Part shown: piece by piece, positions 43,288 to 55,341 of the stretch
Numbering within the stretch: the stretch's first letter is position 1
Layout of the letters: every line of letters starts with the position of its first letter
Assembly: GCA_024704765.1 (NCBI GenBank)
Contig: JAKMXF010000044.1
Coordinates: 730,057-794,056, forward strand
Length of the DNA: 64,000 nucleotides
Direction of reading: 5' to 3'
Source of the DNA: Oopsacas minuta
Taxonomy: Eukaryota; Porifera; Hexactinellida; Lyssacinosida; Leucopsacidae
Notes under the pieces: model-generated
What the model saw: only the letters and a program-made list of their open reading frames with translations
Databases searched by the model: none
What the model was told of the DNA's origin: nothing
Made by a program: the position numbers and the translations under genes

Positions 43288-44572
43288 TTAACTAGCTGGC
43301 AGTATGAAATCAGTAGATCTGTACTCTACTAGTACGCTAATTCGTCTATGAAAAGTAAAATGGAAATAAATTACAATTAAGAGTCAGATAAACGAATTAT
43401 TAAATTGAAATTAAAATAGTATAATAAATATATCAATTGAATGTTAAAATGCATCAAATTCTCAAGGATAGTTATTTTTATTCGTATAAAATTGAAACCA
43501 GCTAATGAAAAAGAGCAAGTCTGCCCAATGCAAATTTGTTTTGTACTCATCTTGCATTAGATTTCCTGATTGTATAATGGGCCATGATTATCTATCACAT
43601 AAGCATAATAAGGCTCACGTAGGGTAAAATGGGTGCTAATTAGAGAGCGCTAGAGCGCAATTGCTGTAGCAGAGACGACGCTCTTTTCAAAATTGGATCG
43701 TGCCTCATTTTCTGGTACAGAGGCGAGTAGAATAATCTTATCATAATAAGAACCACACAAAGAAGATATGACATATCTATCATGAAATGATTTTATACAA
43801 TTAACCGTACTTTTATACTCAGAGCAGAGCAGATATTTATACTGAATTAACTAGCAGCATATCATGGGTATACGTGTAAGTAGAATATTGAGAGTTCTTT
43901 TGTGCCAGGTTCGGACAATTTCGAAATATTATAGATAAAATTCAAAAGTATACCTTACAAATCTATGTACACAACTGTGTAAAATCAGTAAATAAATCAG
44001 TAGGAAACATATTTGATTCATAATTATATAAATGTTACCAAATACTGAACCCAAAATTTCCTCCCATAGTATTTAGGTTTCCCATAGGAGTTCCTATTGG
44101 TATTATTATTGTTATTACTATTGGTATTACTATTGGTACCTGATGTATATTTTGCGATGCATCGTTCTTTCGTCAAATTGTTTACTCCCTTGTCCGCCTT
44201 ACCAAACTTCCATATCTCTTCCTCTTGGCTTGACCTAACTGAACAGCTAGTTAGGAAGGAAGCTGCGAATCTGCAACATATCGCCACTATGATAGATGCA
44301 CACTTGCAGGCAGGCGGAAACAGGGGAAAGTTCTCATCCTGATCACAGAAATCATGGCCTCAAGCATAAAGTCCCAATAATTTCGCTCTGCAGACCGTGT
44401 GATATCGTCAAATTTACTATCACTAATTGGCATCTTCCAACATTCCTAAATATGTACCAATACCAGAAGCATTGTCCAATACATATGATAAATTTGCCCA
44501 CACTCTCCACAAGTCTAACATCGATTTTTTGGGATAACCGAAACCCATCTCACCGATCATGTTACACCAGAG
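43288..44572. other. FLII upstream region
   Basis: It should contain the FLII promoter. There is an imperfect GGTATTACTATT microsatellite near 44095-44142. Open frames around 44024-44342 are low complexity (Asn-rich on one strand, Leu-rich on the other) and not convincing. A minus-strand stretch near 44423-44570 faintly resembles a pogo-type transposase, too weakly to call. Confidence 0.4.
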
Positions 44573-44707
44573 CAGTAGCGTAGACAGGGTGGTGTAAGTG
44601 GCGCATTTGAAGCACATTTTTTGCGATGCGCTAGATAATGTCGCGCCACTTGTCCCCTCATACATCATCAGTGCACCATTAGTGTGCCAAGGCTTTCTGC
44701 GCCACTG
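44573..44707. mobile_element. hAT-like MITE, no clear TSD
   Basis: The ends CAGTAGCGTAGACAGG and CAGTGGCGCAGAAAGC (reverse strand) are 135 bp apart. The termini match the CAGTGRCGTAG family at 34853 and 50165. The flanking octamers do not match, so it is older or rearranged. Confidence 0.5.
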
Positions 44708-45321
44708 TAATCAATGATTATGTTTGTGAGAGACAGGACCGCCTAAGTGAAGTGCTTGAATATATCAGAGGTAAAATCCATACCACCGTCCTAGAATACG
44801 AAGAGGTCAAGTCAACATAACTTGCTTATTTCTACCAATATTTTGCTTGACTTATCGACTTCAATCTTACTAAGCACTTTGTTGTCAAGCATCATTCTAA
44901 CGATATGGTTTGGACTAGCGACTTCTTTCGTAGTCTGATCTCCCGAAGAAAAAGCATACAAATCAGGAAATGTTGCACAATATCGAGTCTTTAGCAATAA
45001 AGTAATAACTAATAACTAATAATATCCCCGGCGAATTACACTGATCAGACACAGGCTTTGCGGAAAGCCCGCCCAAAGCAATAGTGGAAACATTCAAAAG
45101 TCATTTCACGACTTAAGCGCGTTAAATGGCAGGCTTTGCGGGAAACACTGCAGTCACAGCTCCAATATGCAAAATAGATATTTAATATGTACAATCATAC
45201 ATACTTAGCTCCGGGAGGGGTGTGTACTGTGTACCCTCAATTCTAAAATTTGTAAACGTTAAGTTCACCCCTATGTCCATTGTGAAAGATCCGAGGGCTA
45301 AATCATTAAATAGATGGATCT

Positions 45322-45500
45322 TTGAGAATATTCGAAAATATCAGCCCTACCAATAAACTCTTTCAAACGACTATCCGCTACTCAGCAGTAGATATGATCC
45401 ACAAATGGCTTAAGAGTGCAGAAGAAGAAGGAAAAACGTCACGCATGGTCCTACTGTACTATCACAAGGCGTTCGACCATGTATACCACGTATACCAGGG
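45322..45500 (+). pseudogene. LINE reverse-transcriptase fragment
   Basis: A short frame reads AVDMIHKWLKSAEEEGKTSR and then VLLYYHKAFDHVYHVYQG. This is the segment of a non-LTR reverse transcriptase leading to the motif usually written DYRKAFD; here Asp is replaced by Tyr. The rest of the element is not visible on either side. It is truncated and inactive. Confidence 0.6.
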
Positions 45501-45550
45501 TGTCCAACCTACTGCCCGCGAGCCATACCAGAAATATATATATATATATA

Positions 45551-47933
45551 TGTTATAGTCAATGTATAAAATCAGTCAATTTACAAATTGACTGAATCAT
45601 TGGTCGTTTTTTTTGACAGATTGACTGAAAACATATTACGAATTTCAAATCAATAAAGTAGTGAATAATGGGAAATTTTGCAATTATTGTTATTCCAAAA
45701 CATATACGTCAACTTAACTTAAGAATTGAAAATGTATAAGAGAAAGCTGACTCAAAGTAGTGTATCCTCAATAACAACATATCAAAGGCAAGCATCTATC
45801 GACGTGAAATATTCTGGAGTATATAAAGGCAAGGAAACATAAACACCCTCATACTCTAAAAGATGTCAGACACTATGGAACAGTCTCTCCGTGAGGTGAT
45901 GTTGAAACGAAAACGCTCTGATACCAAATCATTATTGATGACCAAACACGAGTATTTTTGTTGCTTGAAGAGGTCAAAGTTGCATCTGACGTCGCAAAGA
46001 AGTCCAACAGGCAGTACTATATCCTTGGCAGGTATGTGAACTAATAATTATTGGTTCAACAATTAAAATTTGAGTCACGGCTGCATTACTTGGATTCAGG
46101 TCAAATAAATGTTCTATACAATAATCATAATTAGTTCTCTAATTGTATAGAGCCTACGTACGTACGATGTTTTAGTTTTCCTTTGCTGTACATGGAAAAT
46201 GTGCCAATAATATTGCGCACTACGGTTGCGTACTATGTTGCTGGCATCGATTAAGTGACATATTTTATATATTTTACAGGTAGGAAATTCTTCAGTGTGG
46301 CGATGTTGAGAAGTTGATTCGAAAGCAAAGTGAAGCCTCCAAGAACATGTTTACTTTACTCACATAGATGATATGTTCGACATCATTAAACGCGCCCATG
46401 TTACATGCGGCCATGGCGGTCGAGACAAGATGACTAAACTTTGAACAAATATGCAAACGTCATTCTCTAATCCATTGAGCTCTACAAATCTCTGTGTCCA
46501 ATGCCAACAGAAACGTAAGCGTGCCACCACTAAGGATGTTGTTGTGAAGCCAATTCTGTCCAAAGACTTTGGTTCTCGTGCTCAGGTTGACTTCACTGAC
46601 ATGCAGTCTATGTACAAAGTTTCATATCGCTGAATCATGGTTTATCAAGACCACTTAACAAAGTACTGTGTATTACGCCCTTTGACTTCCAAACGTGCTG
46701 CTGAAGTCGCGTGGCAACTGGTTGATATTTCTTGTTACTAGGCGTCCCTCAAATTCTCAGAGTGACAACGGCAGTGAATTTACAGCATCAGTCATCACTG
46801 AACTGAAGGTTATGTGGCCTTATCTACTTATGGCCATGGTAAACCTCGCCATCCCGAAAGCCAGGGATTAGTTGAGAGACTGAATTGTGACGTCAAAGAC
46901 ATACTAACTGCCTGGTTAGGTGACAATGACTCCACAGATTGGCCAACTGGGCTTCGTTTTGTGCAGTTTCAGAAGAACAGTGGTTACCGTTCTGGAATTA
47001 AACAATCCCCATTCAAGGCCCTGTTTGGACGTGATGCGCAAGTTGGACTACGTTCAGCATCCCTTCCTAGTGAAATCCTAGAACGCCTTGTGTCCGAAGA
47101 CGACCTAATGGCTGCATATCAGCAATCTGACCCCTCTCAAGTCTCTTCAGGTAACCAGACCACAGTTTCTCCGAATCTTCCACATAAGAAGATAAGTCAC
47201 CTGATGCCTCAGAAGCTACTTCTTCAACATCTTTATCTGCTCCTTCGTCTCAGGCAACCGCTATCCAAATACGGCACGACAACATTCAACTCAACCGCAA
47301 GAGAGCAGCTGAAGGACAGATAGCTCGGGCCGAACGCATGTTGAAACGCAGTCGTCTAGAGCAGGTTGCTGGAAACCCTGGAGATAATGTAATTATTCCA
47401 ATCCCTTTAGTGGATCGCGGTAGAGGTGATCCTCGAAACATCATGGATGTAATTCTGAAAATAAATGAAAATGACATGACCGTATAGCAGTCCGTGCAGG
47501 AATCCTGAAAGGATCTTACAGCCGAAATCAATTTGATTTGTGTCCCCATCCGCTGTACAGTGTGAACGATTTCACCACAGATAAAGAAATAGGCCTGAGA
47601 CAAGCTGTTCAACAAGGGTCTAAGTGTGGTGGACAAGGGTTTGTCAAGTACAACTGTACACAAAGTGGCAAACAATCAAATCAAACAAATGTAAATGTTT
47701 CAAGGTTGGACTTAAATGTAATAGCAAGTGTCACGCGACTATGACCTGCCCCAACAAGATCTGAATGGGAACGATATGTGAATTTTTTAAGTCAGTATGC
47801 TGTAATCACATGCTTTTAATGCATATTGATATCAATTAATTACATTCGTAATACGTTTCAGTCAATCTGTCAAAATACCGGCCAATGATTCAGTCAATTT
47901 GTAAATTGACTGATTTTAGATATTGATTGTAAC

Positions 47934-47934
<1 letters not shown>
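45551..47934 (+). mobile_element. Ginger-like DNA transposon with long TIRs
   Basis: Inverted repeats of about 90 bp bound 2,384 bp. The left begins TGTTATAGTCAATG. The right, on the reverse strand, begins TGTTACAATCAATA. Both continue AAAATCAGTCAATTTACAAA and later TTTTGACAGATTGACTGAAA. The element sits in a (TA)n tract, so a TATA duplication cannot be told from the microsatellite. The internal gene is an integrase-type DDE transposase. TGT ends plus a retroviral-type integrase fit the Ginger superfamily. Confidence 0.8.
45863..47765 (+). pseudogene. Integrase-type (KRBA2/Ginger-like) transposase, broken
   Basis: Several frames together cover one protein. The order is an N-terminal region (SLREVMLKRKRSDTK), HIDDMFDIIKRAHVTCGHGG of the integrase zinc finger, CVQCQQKRKR, QVDFTDMQS with the first catalytic Asp, YQDHLTKYCVLRPLTSKRAA, SQSDNGSEFTA with the second Asp, and SQGLVERLN with the Glu. 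A VIIPIPLVDRGRGDPRNIM block and a Cys-rich tail (KCNSKCH) follow. The order and wording match the transposon family behind vertebrate KRBA2. Stops and frame changes interrupt it repeatedly; a small intron near 46030-46280 may explain one of them. Confidence 0.8.
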
Positions 47935-47968
<34 letters not shown>

Positions 47969-47969
47969 T

Positions 47970-48908
47970 CAGTCAAGGGACAAAAGTAGTCGACCACATA
48001 AATATATTGTCATAAATTGTATACTCTTTCCCGCTCCTATATATTGTGTAATCTATATTCGTAGCTGCTATCTAGTAATTTGTATAGAATAACATATGTT
48101 TTTCAAGAATTTAAAAAAAACAAACTTTCGATTTACACTTTTTGAAGGTGTTAATTATTAATAATTATTAATAATTATTAGATAATTATTGATAGTCAAA
48201 ATATGTGGTAATTCAAAGCCTATTAAGAATCTATAATTTCTGACTTGATATTTGAATTCTACGTAGGCGAGTTACCCCAGATTGAAATTTCCAATCGGAT
48301 TGAAAAACTTTTACCAAAGTTATAGAAGAATTTCAATTTGTCCCACTTGTGCCACTTTTTGAAAAAAGTGGCACAGGTGGCAGGAAAAAGCGCCACTACA
48401 AAGAAATCAACTAGGGTTAGAAGGAATATGTCAAAGTAATATTTTCGAATGATATGACTATGCTAACCCTTGAATTACAAAATAACCTCTTGGTAGCGGC
48501 CACTTGTGCCACCTTGGGCAAAAGGTGGCACAATTGACACAAATTGAAATTCTTCTATAACTTTGGTAAAAGTTGTTCAATCCGATTGGAAATTTCAATC
48601 TGGGGTAACTCGTACGTAGAATTCAAATATCAAGTCAGAAATTATAGATTCTTAATAGGCTTTGAATTACCACATATTTTGACTATCAATAATTATCTAA
48701 TAATTATTAATAATTATTAATAATTAACACCTTCAAAAAGTGTAAATCGAAAGTTTGTTTTTTTTAAATTCTTGAAAAACATATGTTATTCTATACAAAT
48801 TACTAGATAGCAGCTACGAATATAGATTACACAATATATAGGAGCGGGAAAGAGTATACAATTTATGACAATATATTTATGTGGTCGACTACTTTTGTCC
48901 CTTGACTG
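47970..48908. mobile_element. 939-bp foldback element in a TA microsatellite
   Basis: The two arms, about 47970-48374 and 48506-48908, are nearly perfect reverse complements starting CAGTCAAGGGACAAAAG. About 130 bp separates them. Each arm ends inwardly in its own 26-bp hairpin, GTGCCAC...GTGGCAC, at 48349-48374 and 48506-48531. There is no coding capacity. Both sides are (TA)n, so the target duplication is ambiguous. The left end is only about 35 bp from the Ginger-like element. Confidence 0.8.
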
Positions 48909-49489
48909 ATATATATATATATAATATAAATTATTGAATGTTGATTACCAGTTTCAGCTATCAGAGAGCTCTTTTCGATATATATAGAGACACAATTACA
49001 CTAAATTATTTTCCATCAATCAACAAATTAATGACATCCATCACTCGTAAATTAATATAATTAAAGGCCTGTGGCCCGCAAGTAGTTAGGCAAAAGTAGA
49101 TTAGCCCCCTAATTAAAAAGGGTTGGCACACAATCGTATTTAAAGATTATTCAGAGGGAGAATAAGTGGTCATTCGATAGGGTTGGGATAAAATCTGAGA
49201 ATGGAATGTTGCCATATTCATGAGTTGCTAGGGAATTAATCTCGAACATATTTGAGTGACCACTCAAACGACGTGAAATCTTTCATTGATCACGAATATC
49301 GACATCAAAATTCGTCAAATTTGAAATCTCCATACTTGATTACCCCTAATAGTATAAACGATATCTCTAGCATCATTTTGAAATACTTGCAAAAGGTGTG
49401 AAAATATGATTAATCAAATGATAAATCTGGGAATCTCTGAATCGGACGTTACGCACCCAATTACCCTTGACAACATGTTGAAACCTAAG

Positions 49490-49656
49490 CAGGGTTTGAT
49501 TTAGAGGGGCGGGGGGAGGCATTTGCCACTCCTTGGATCTTAAGTACCCCCTCTTGGGGGTGGGAATTTAAGGAGAGGCTGCTAACGCCGTCCCCCCCTC
49601 ACATTCCAAAAACTCTACTTTGTCCCCCCTTGTCCAAATGTTTGGATGAAACACTG
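49490..49656. mobile_element. Small inverted-repeat element with 5-bp TSD
   Basis: The ends CAGGGTTTGAT and, on the reverse strand, CAGTGTTTCAT enclose 167 bp rich in runs of G and C. CTAAG lies directly before and directly after. A 5-bp duplication with CAG ends suggests a hAT-related subgroup. Confidence 0.5.
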
Positions 49657-50164
49657 CTAAGACCTAGCGTGTGTTGGAATTTTACATAAAAAGGTGTGCA
49701 AATATGATTAATCACCAAAAAAGTGTGAACATTTCACTTTAGAAAGATTTCCTACCCGAGGTGTAATCTCCGACCCAAAATGTATATGTATACCAATTTT
49801 AATGTAAATTGGAGTGCTAGATTTCGCACGATAGCGCAGACGGACACCTCCCTATAGTAGATGCACTAAAATGTGGGCAGATTTGGTATCCTTCCCGGAT
49901 AAAATCATATATTTTACATCAATTCCAGTTTGAAAATTAATTGTAGAAATTTATTAGAATGAAACACGTGGAAAATTGGGAATATGCTGTACCATGGATA
50001 TGCATAAGTGAACAGACTAAATTACTAGTGATACAGGGACGCTAGTGTTATATGTATCCTCGGTTCTGTGTTCAGAATTTAACCTTGAATTGGTGTTAAT
50101 ATTGCTCTTAGATGTTGTTGGGATATCTCACTATATCATAGACGTGTCTCTGTGTATTGGTGGC

Positions 50165-50473
50165 CAGTGACGTAGCCAGAGCTTTTGTGATGCAGAGCCT
50201 GCATTCATGGTCCAAGATCTAAGGGATCTAAGTGTTTGTTGGGCATTTTGTTGAGCTACAGTTCTTAGAGAAACGAATACTCTGTGACCGTTTCTCAATC
50301 TAGTCCAAATGTCAAATGCCCAACACATGGGCAAATTATTATCAATTCCCCTATAAATCACAATCTATAGCACGGATTGAGGGACCTGGGGACAACAATT
50401 GATAGGTGCATAACATTTCGTAAGCTGAGCCAGGATAGCGCAAGGCTGACGCCCGGGTCTGGCTACGCCACCG
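50165..50473. mobile_element. hAT-type MITE (309 bp)
   Basis: The ends CAGTGACGTAGCCAGA and, on the reverse strand, CGGTGGCGTAGCCAGA are flanked by TTGGTGGC and ATGGTGGC (seven of eight). There is no transposase frame. It shares terminal sequence with the elements at 34853 and 44573. Confidence 0.75.
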
Positions 50474-53046
50474 ATGGTGGCTCCAAATATTTTTGTATAG
50501 GTAAACCTAACAAATAGAGAACAGATTGCTACGGTCCTGAAAGCAATACATTAATTAAGTTAGCTACAAGTATAAGTATTATAATCGAGTATTCAATGTT
50601 ACGTAATATTAGTATTTCAATGAGTTTCTAAGAATATTTAAATTACAAGTACAGTGTAATCATACTAATTAAGTCAACATAGCAATGTCTGGAAATACGA
50701 ATTTATAATTAATATATTTTAATAGACGCGTCTAACATGTACTCATAGAGATTGATAAGTGCAACATAAGAGGAAACCTTGTTTGTGCCAATTTTTTGCG
50801 ATTATTTGTGGCGAATTCTGCGAAATTTGGCTAGAAAATAATAACTGCTTAATTAATATAAGTAACGCTGTGCTAGGGCTTTATATGTTGAGGACTATCA
50901 TGGTAACTATGACACCTAGGCTACCACCTGGTAGATATCATCTGGGGTTTATCTAGGTACTTGTCGAGCACCTAAAAATACCAGTTCAGGAATACTTGTA
51001 TAATGGATCAAGTCTGAAATAATTAAGGAGTTGGAAAATACGTTCTATTAGTCTAATAGTGAATGTGTACAACTATAAATCTATAAGTATTGGGTTAATC
51101 GCAGTATGGGAAATTGGAAAGTTTACTCATCTCGGACAAAATCAAATCTATCACACAGAATAGAGGTTAGTTTTATTGGTTGCTTACGACATGAGGCATT
51201 TTAGAATTGTGGCACAGATATCTATCAGGTGATGCTTAATAGCTTGATAAAAGCAGAGTTCGATATAATCGGTGTAATTTATGGTAATTTGACGGTTTGG
51301 GACATTAGTTATAAGATTTCATACTTCGAAATCAGCTGTTATTTCGATTTATCCTTGTTCTATATAACAGGAGTTGACTGTAGATTAATTAATCTATAAA
51401 CCTACGTAATAATTTATGATAAGCAAGCATTTTGTTGAGCTACAACTCCACAAGATAACCCTAGCTTACAGATATTCTATTGACGCTTTGTATTTAAGAA
51501 TATGTCAACTGAATTCTTTGTGTTTAGCAGTTTATAAGGTTGGCAGCATACGGATACAGAAGACACTCTTCACAAATTATGAGGGTGGTTGGATTGGGAT
51601 AGAATAATATACAAGAATGATTAATTTAACACAGAATACCCAATCATCAAAATTACAAACAAATATGTAAGTACGATTAGAAATAAATCAGAATTAATAC
51701 CTTTATTATTATTGTGAATCTGAAATAAATGAATATTCTTGAATGATTAGTAAATATCAGCCAAATAAATAAATTGTCTGTTAAGTGTAGCCTGTTTACA
51801 AAATATTTAGCTGAAGCAAAGCAAGAGTCAATCTTGTCTATACTGGCTCACTATTACAGCTACAGGGTAAATATCCACTCCAACAACTAGAGGAGTGACT
51901 CAAAATGACCAGATTCTTCATATGTCTGGAACGAAATATCGGTATCTGGAATAGAATTATTATATGGTAGACATCTGCTAGATCAAATCGCCAGGGAAAT
52001 TAGAAAAGTGCTCGAAATAACAATGGCCGAGGATGTCAAACATATTAATCTCATTAGTTCCGAAATCAATGATAAATAAACAGTGTCTCCCTTCAAACTT
52101 ACGCATACCAGACACTTCATATAATTAATTATAAACACGCCCAATCACAATACAATGCTGTCAAAACTAATATAATATACTAATAGACACTACTCACCTC
52201 TTTAAGAAAAATTTTGTCAGAGGATGAAGATATCTAATTGTAAGGAGATTGAAGAGTAGGGTATATAAGATAACTAGGTTGATATTTGATACAATTGAAG
52301 TTACATTCTTTATATTCTTTATAAAAACAAGTCTTTCACCTTCACTTAAAGTATCCACATTGAATTGCATACAAGGAGAAATGATTAGTTAGATGTCCAT
52401 AGTGCATGTGATATTCAGCATACTTCTTCAAGCACAAAATTAAAAACACACAACAACGCAATGCAAACACTGATTATACAAAATAAGTATCTACAAAATG
52501 ATAGCTATGAAATAGCCTTGTGGACCAAATTTCTACAAACAGTTTCCTTCTATATATCGTTTGCTATCAAATTTAACTGGTACCAACTAAACTACAAATT
52601 CGACTCTTCCATGAAACAACCCTACAACACTAACTAGGACCTTCTCCAAAAAAAGGTGAAATTATTGACGAAAGAATTAATCTAAATCTAGACGAATCTA
52701 TATGCTAATTTTAGTCAATTAGATTTCTAAATATTTAACAGGATCGTAGAGAGTATGGATGTAGTTGCATTGTATGTCGTCATATGTGATAGAAGGTTAT
52801 TAAACTGTGCTTGTTTCTGGTGACCCCAACCATTTTTGTGGCCTTAGAGAATTTGGGGATCTAGGATCCTGTACACCATTGATACGATGGAACTCTTTAA
52901 ACCAGAATAAACATAAATTATTAGAAAGCAAACAATACAATTGTTTAATAAATTTGAACAGATTAGAGGGATGGGGTAGTAGTATGTACGTATTAACCTT
53001 ACACACTATATAGATATACAGAGGAATGCGTAGGTAGTATTTAGTT
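50474..53046. other. AT-rich part of the CBLL1 intron
   Basis: No gene, RNA or complete mobile element is recognised in 2.6 kb. The short open frames at 50759, 51416 and 52807 look like chance. Confidence 0.4.
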
Positions 53047-54096
53047 CACAGCCTACGAAACTATAGCCAATTCGCGGTATTTAACCATGGATTACTACAA
53101 GTCTATTAAATTTGATAGGGAATTCTAATATTCTCGATTATATATAATTATTGATAGTTAATAAATAATAATTAATACTAGCTATATTATCAAACTTTCT
53201 CAGGCCGAAATTACGTCATCTGATTGGCAAACATGGAAATATGTTGTAAAATATATGCATTTTTCAAGCTCTGTTAATCGAACACAAGGGGCGTCTTCGA
53301 TTCCAAAATTAACAAAAGGTAATTTATAGATGTTTCCACACAAAATATAGAATTTTTAATGGTAAAGTTGTCACGTTAGTGACTAATATTAGATAGATAC
53401 CATGGATGGCACATATATGGCCAAATCCCTTATTACTCGATAGTCGCTAGAGTTATTATCAAATCAGTCCAGCCAATATTTACTAAATATCTAATTTCCC
53501 ATACCTTGTAAACACTTTAATACGATTTCTCTAATCGGTGTGACGCAATCGTGAATATGCCCACATTTGGTCACTACGTATTGCGTATTAAGATTACGCA
53601 ATAGTGGTAAGATATCGTATGAAAATGTGTTACGAAGGTATGGGGAAGTTGGGTATGTAGTACATGTTAGTTATTTGACCATATCTCTAGCGACTATCGA
53701 GTTATAAGCGGATATTGTGCCATCCATGGCACCTAATATTACTCAGTAACGTGACAACTTTATAATATTTTATGTATAAACATCCTTAGATCACTTGAAA
53801 CAACTTTGCAATCGAAGACGGACTAGTAATCGTTTATCAGAGCTTGTAAATGGTGCATTTTAACAACATATTGCCTTTTAACAAAAGAGATGACGTCATT
53901 TCGAAATGGGAATAGTTGTAGCATGGATTGCGTGAATTGATAATTATCAATAATACATTCATTCGAGCCAAAATGCACCAATTTTTATATTATCGAGAAA
54001 AATAACCGTGCAAGAAGTCAAATTTCATAGACTTGAAGTAACCCTTAGTCCAGGAAATTCTAAACAGTGAACCTGCTATATCTTTCGTAGGCTGTG
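53047..54096. mobile_element. Mutator-like foldback element (1,050 bp)
   Basis: The ends CACAGCCTACGAAA and the reverse complement are flanked by TATTTAGTT and TATTTGGTT, a 9-bp duplication with one mismatch. The arms are long and diverged. Matching words include CGATAGTCGCTAGAG/CTCTAGCGACTATCG, CCATGGATGGCAC/GTGCCATCCATGG and CCCATACCTT/AAGGTATGGG close to the centre. Long inverted repeats plus 9-bp duplications are typical of Mutator-like elements. No transposase is present. It ends 221 bp before CBLL1 exon 3. Confidence 0.7.
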
Positions 54097-54317
54097 TATT
54101 TGGTTGCATTGTATGTGTTTTTGTGGTAGAAAACATATAATGTGAATTAGATAATAAAACAAATATCAATAAATCTGAAAATAGTCATAAAACCAAAAGT
54201 GGGTCTCTGGGTCCGAACAGACCAGTTGCAAGCTCTAATAATTCTCATAGAATAATTATGATAATCTCTATACATTCATAATAGTTATAAAAAATAACGT
54301 AAATACTAAAACAGTAC

Positions 54318-55341
54318 CAGTCGTCCGTAGGTTAAGATAGGCTTCATACAAATAGGACATAAGTGAGCGTTGGGTATGGTAGAGGGATCTCCAATTAACT
54401 TCTCCTAAAACAGAAATAATTTCAGTCAGCTCGAGTTAGAGAAACAGCAATATTGCATTTCTATGTAAGGGTAATAATGATTCCATCAGTATTTGTATAA
54501 AAATCAATTAACTGAAATTTGGTTCATTCTCTCATTGGAATAAAACGAATTCATCTAAGATTCACTGAATACATTGTTAAGCAATTGGACTATAATCATA
54601 TCTATGCTAAAATGAACTCGAATCGACAAATTATATGTGACTGAACTTGTCAGAATATAGAAGCATCACACAGTAGGAATTTCACGTAAATTGAGTGTCA
54701 ATAATAGTCAATAATAATTCAACTGAATAAATAATTATCTCCTTACTGGTCTCTGTAAACTGCCAAATTCTGAATGGAGAAATATTCATCAATTACGTAT
54801 TATTTAAGTCATAGCCTATGTTTAAGTTATTTTACAGCAACTCATTGTGAAGTTCCTCGAATTAACTAACTACTAGCACTTGCTGAATAGTAATTATCCT
54901 ACCTTGTTCAAAAACTCCATAAAGATAATTACGTAATATTAGGTAAGTGATAAGCTTTTATCTGAAATTTAATTAATTAAACTATATATTAAGCAAAAAT
55001 TCGATAAATCCCAATAGCTACTAATATTACCGTGTGATTCCAAAGTAATTTTGTTTCTGAACTGTGTCCACTCTTCTTTGAAACTATTAATATTAAGAAT
55101 AATAATAAAATACTAGTAATTTATATGAATATTATAGTAACTGACTCAAAGTATTGTCTAAGTGGTTGTTTCGTTTAATCCGTATTGTCTTTTTAAGACG
55201 AGAGGATCTCTTATTCTTATCACTAGCTAATTTAGGTTTAAGTTGTATGCGAATATCTTTTCTAATTTGAGACCTTTCTTGTCCATCAACCAAGTGATTT
55301 CCATCAGGTTCAAGTTCCAGCTCGCCTGGATCCAATTCCAT
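54318..55341 (-). CDS. CBLL1: CBLL1/Hakai E3 ligase, exons 1-3 (5' part)
   Basis: Exon 1 (55146-55341) starts MELDPGELELEPDGNHLVDG and has a Hakai-like basic stretch (RKDIRIQLKPKL). Exon 2 (55031-55083) is a 53-bp exon encoding about KKSGHSSETKLLWNHT. Exon 3 (54318-54404) encodes GDPSTIPNAHLCPICMKPIL and ends TYGRL, the first half of the RING. All three borders fit in phase. The 67-bp intron between exons 1 and 2 has a GTCAGT donor. The exon 1 donor is the weakest call. The second RING half, KPCKHTFCYNC, begins 19 kb away at 35265 in the matching phase. These exons are too short to stand out alone. Confidence 0.85.

Larger units (their letters stand above)
35266..54317 (-). other. CBLL1: 19-kb CBLL1 intron 3 holding three nested genes
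   Basis: The donor follows LTYGRL at 54318 (CTG|GTACTG). The acceptor TTTTTTAG precedes KPCKH at 35265. Both flanking exons are phase 0. Splicing joins C99-x2-C102 to C115-x-H117-x2-C120-x2-C123 and C130-x2-C133 of a RING. Inside lie RPL37, an endostatin collagen and FLII, all intronless and on the same strand as the host gene. At least five mobile elements also lie inside. I found no closer exon with a RING first half in 35266-35515 or 35813-36043. A rearranged locus or assembly error remains possible. Confidence 0.72.

Noticed and set aside
44423..44668. Possible pogo transposase fragment (minus strand, GEMGFGYPKKSML)
   Set aside because: The resemblance is limited to about ten residues and nothing adjacent supports it.
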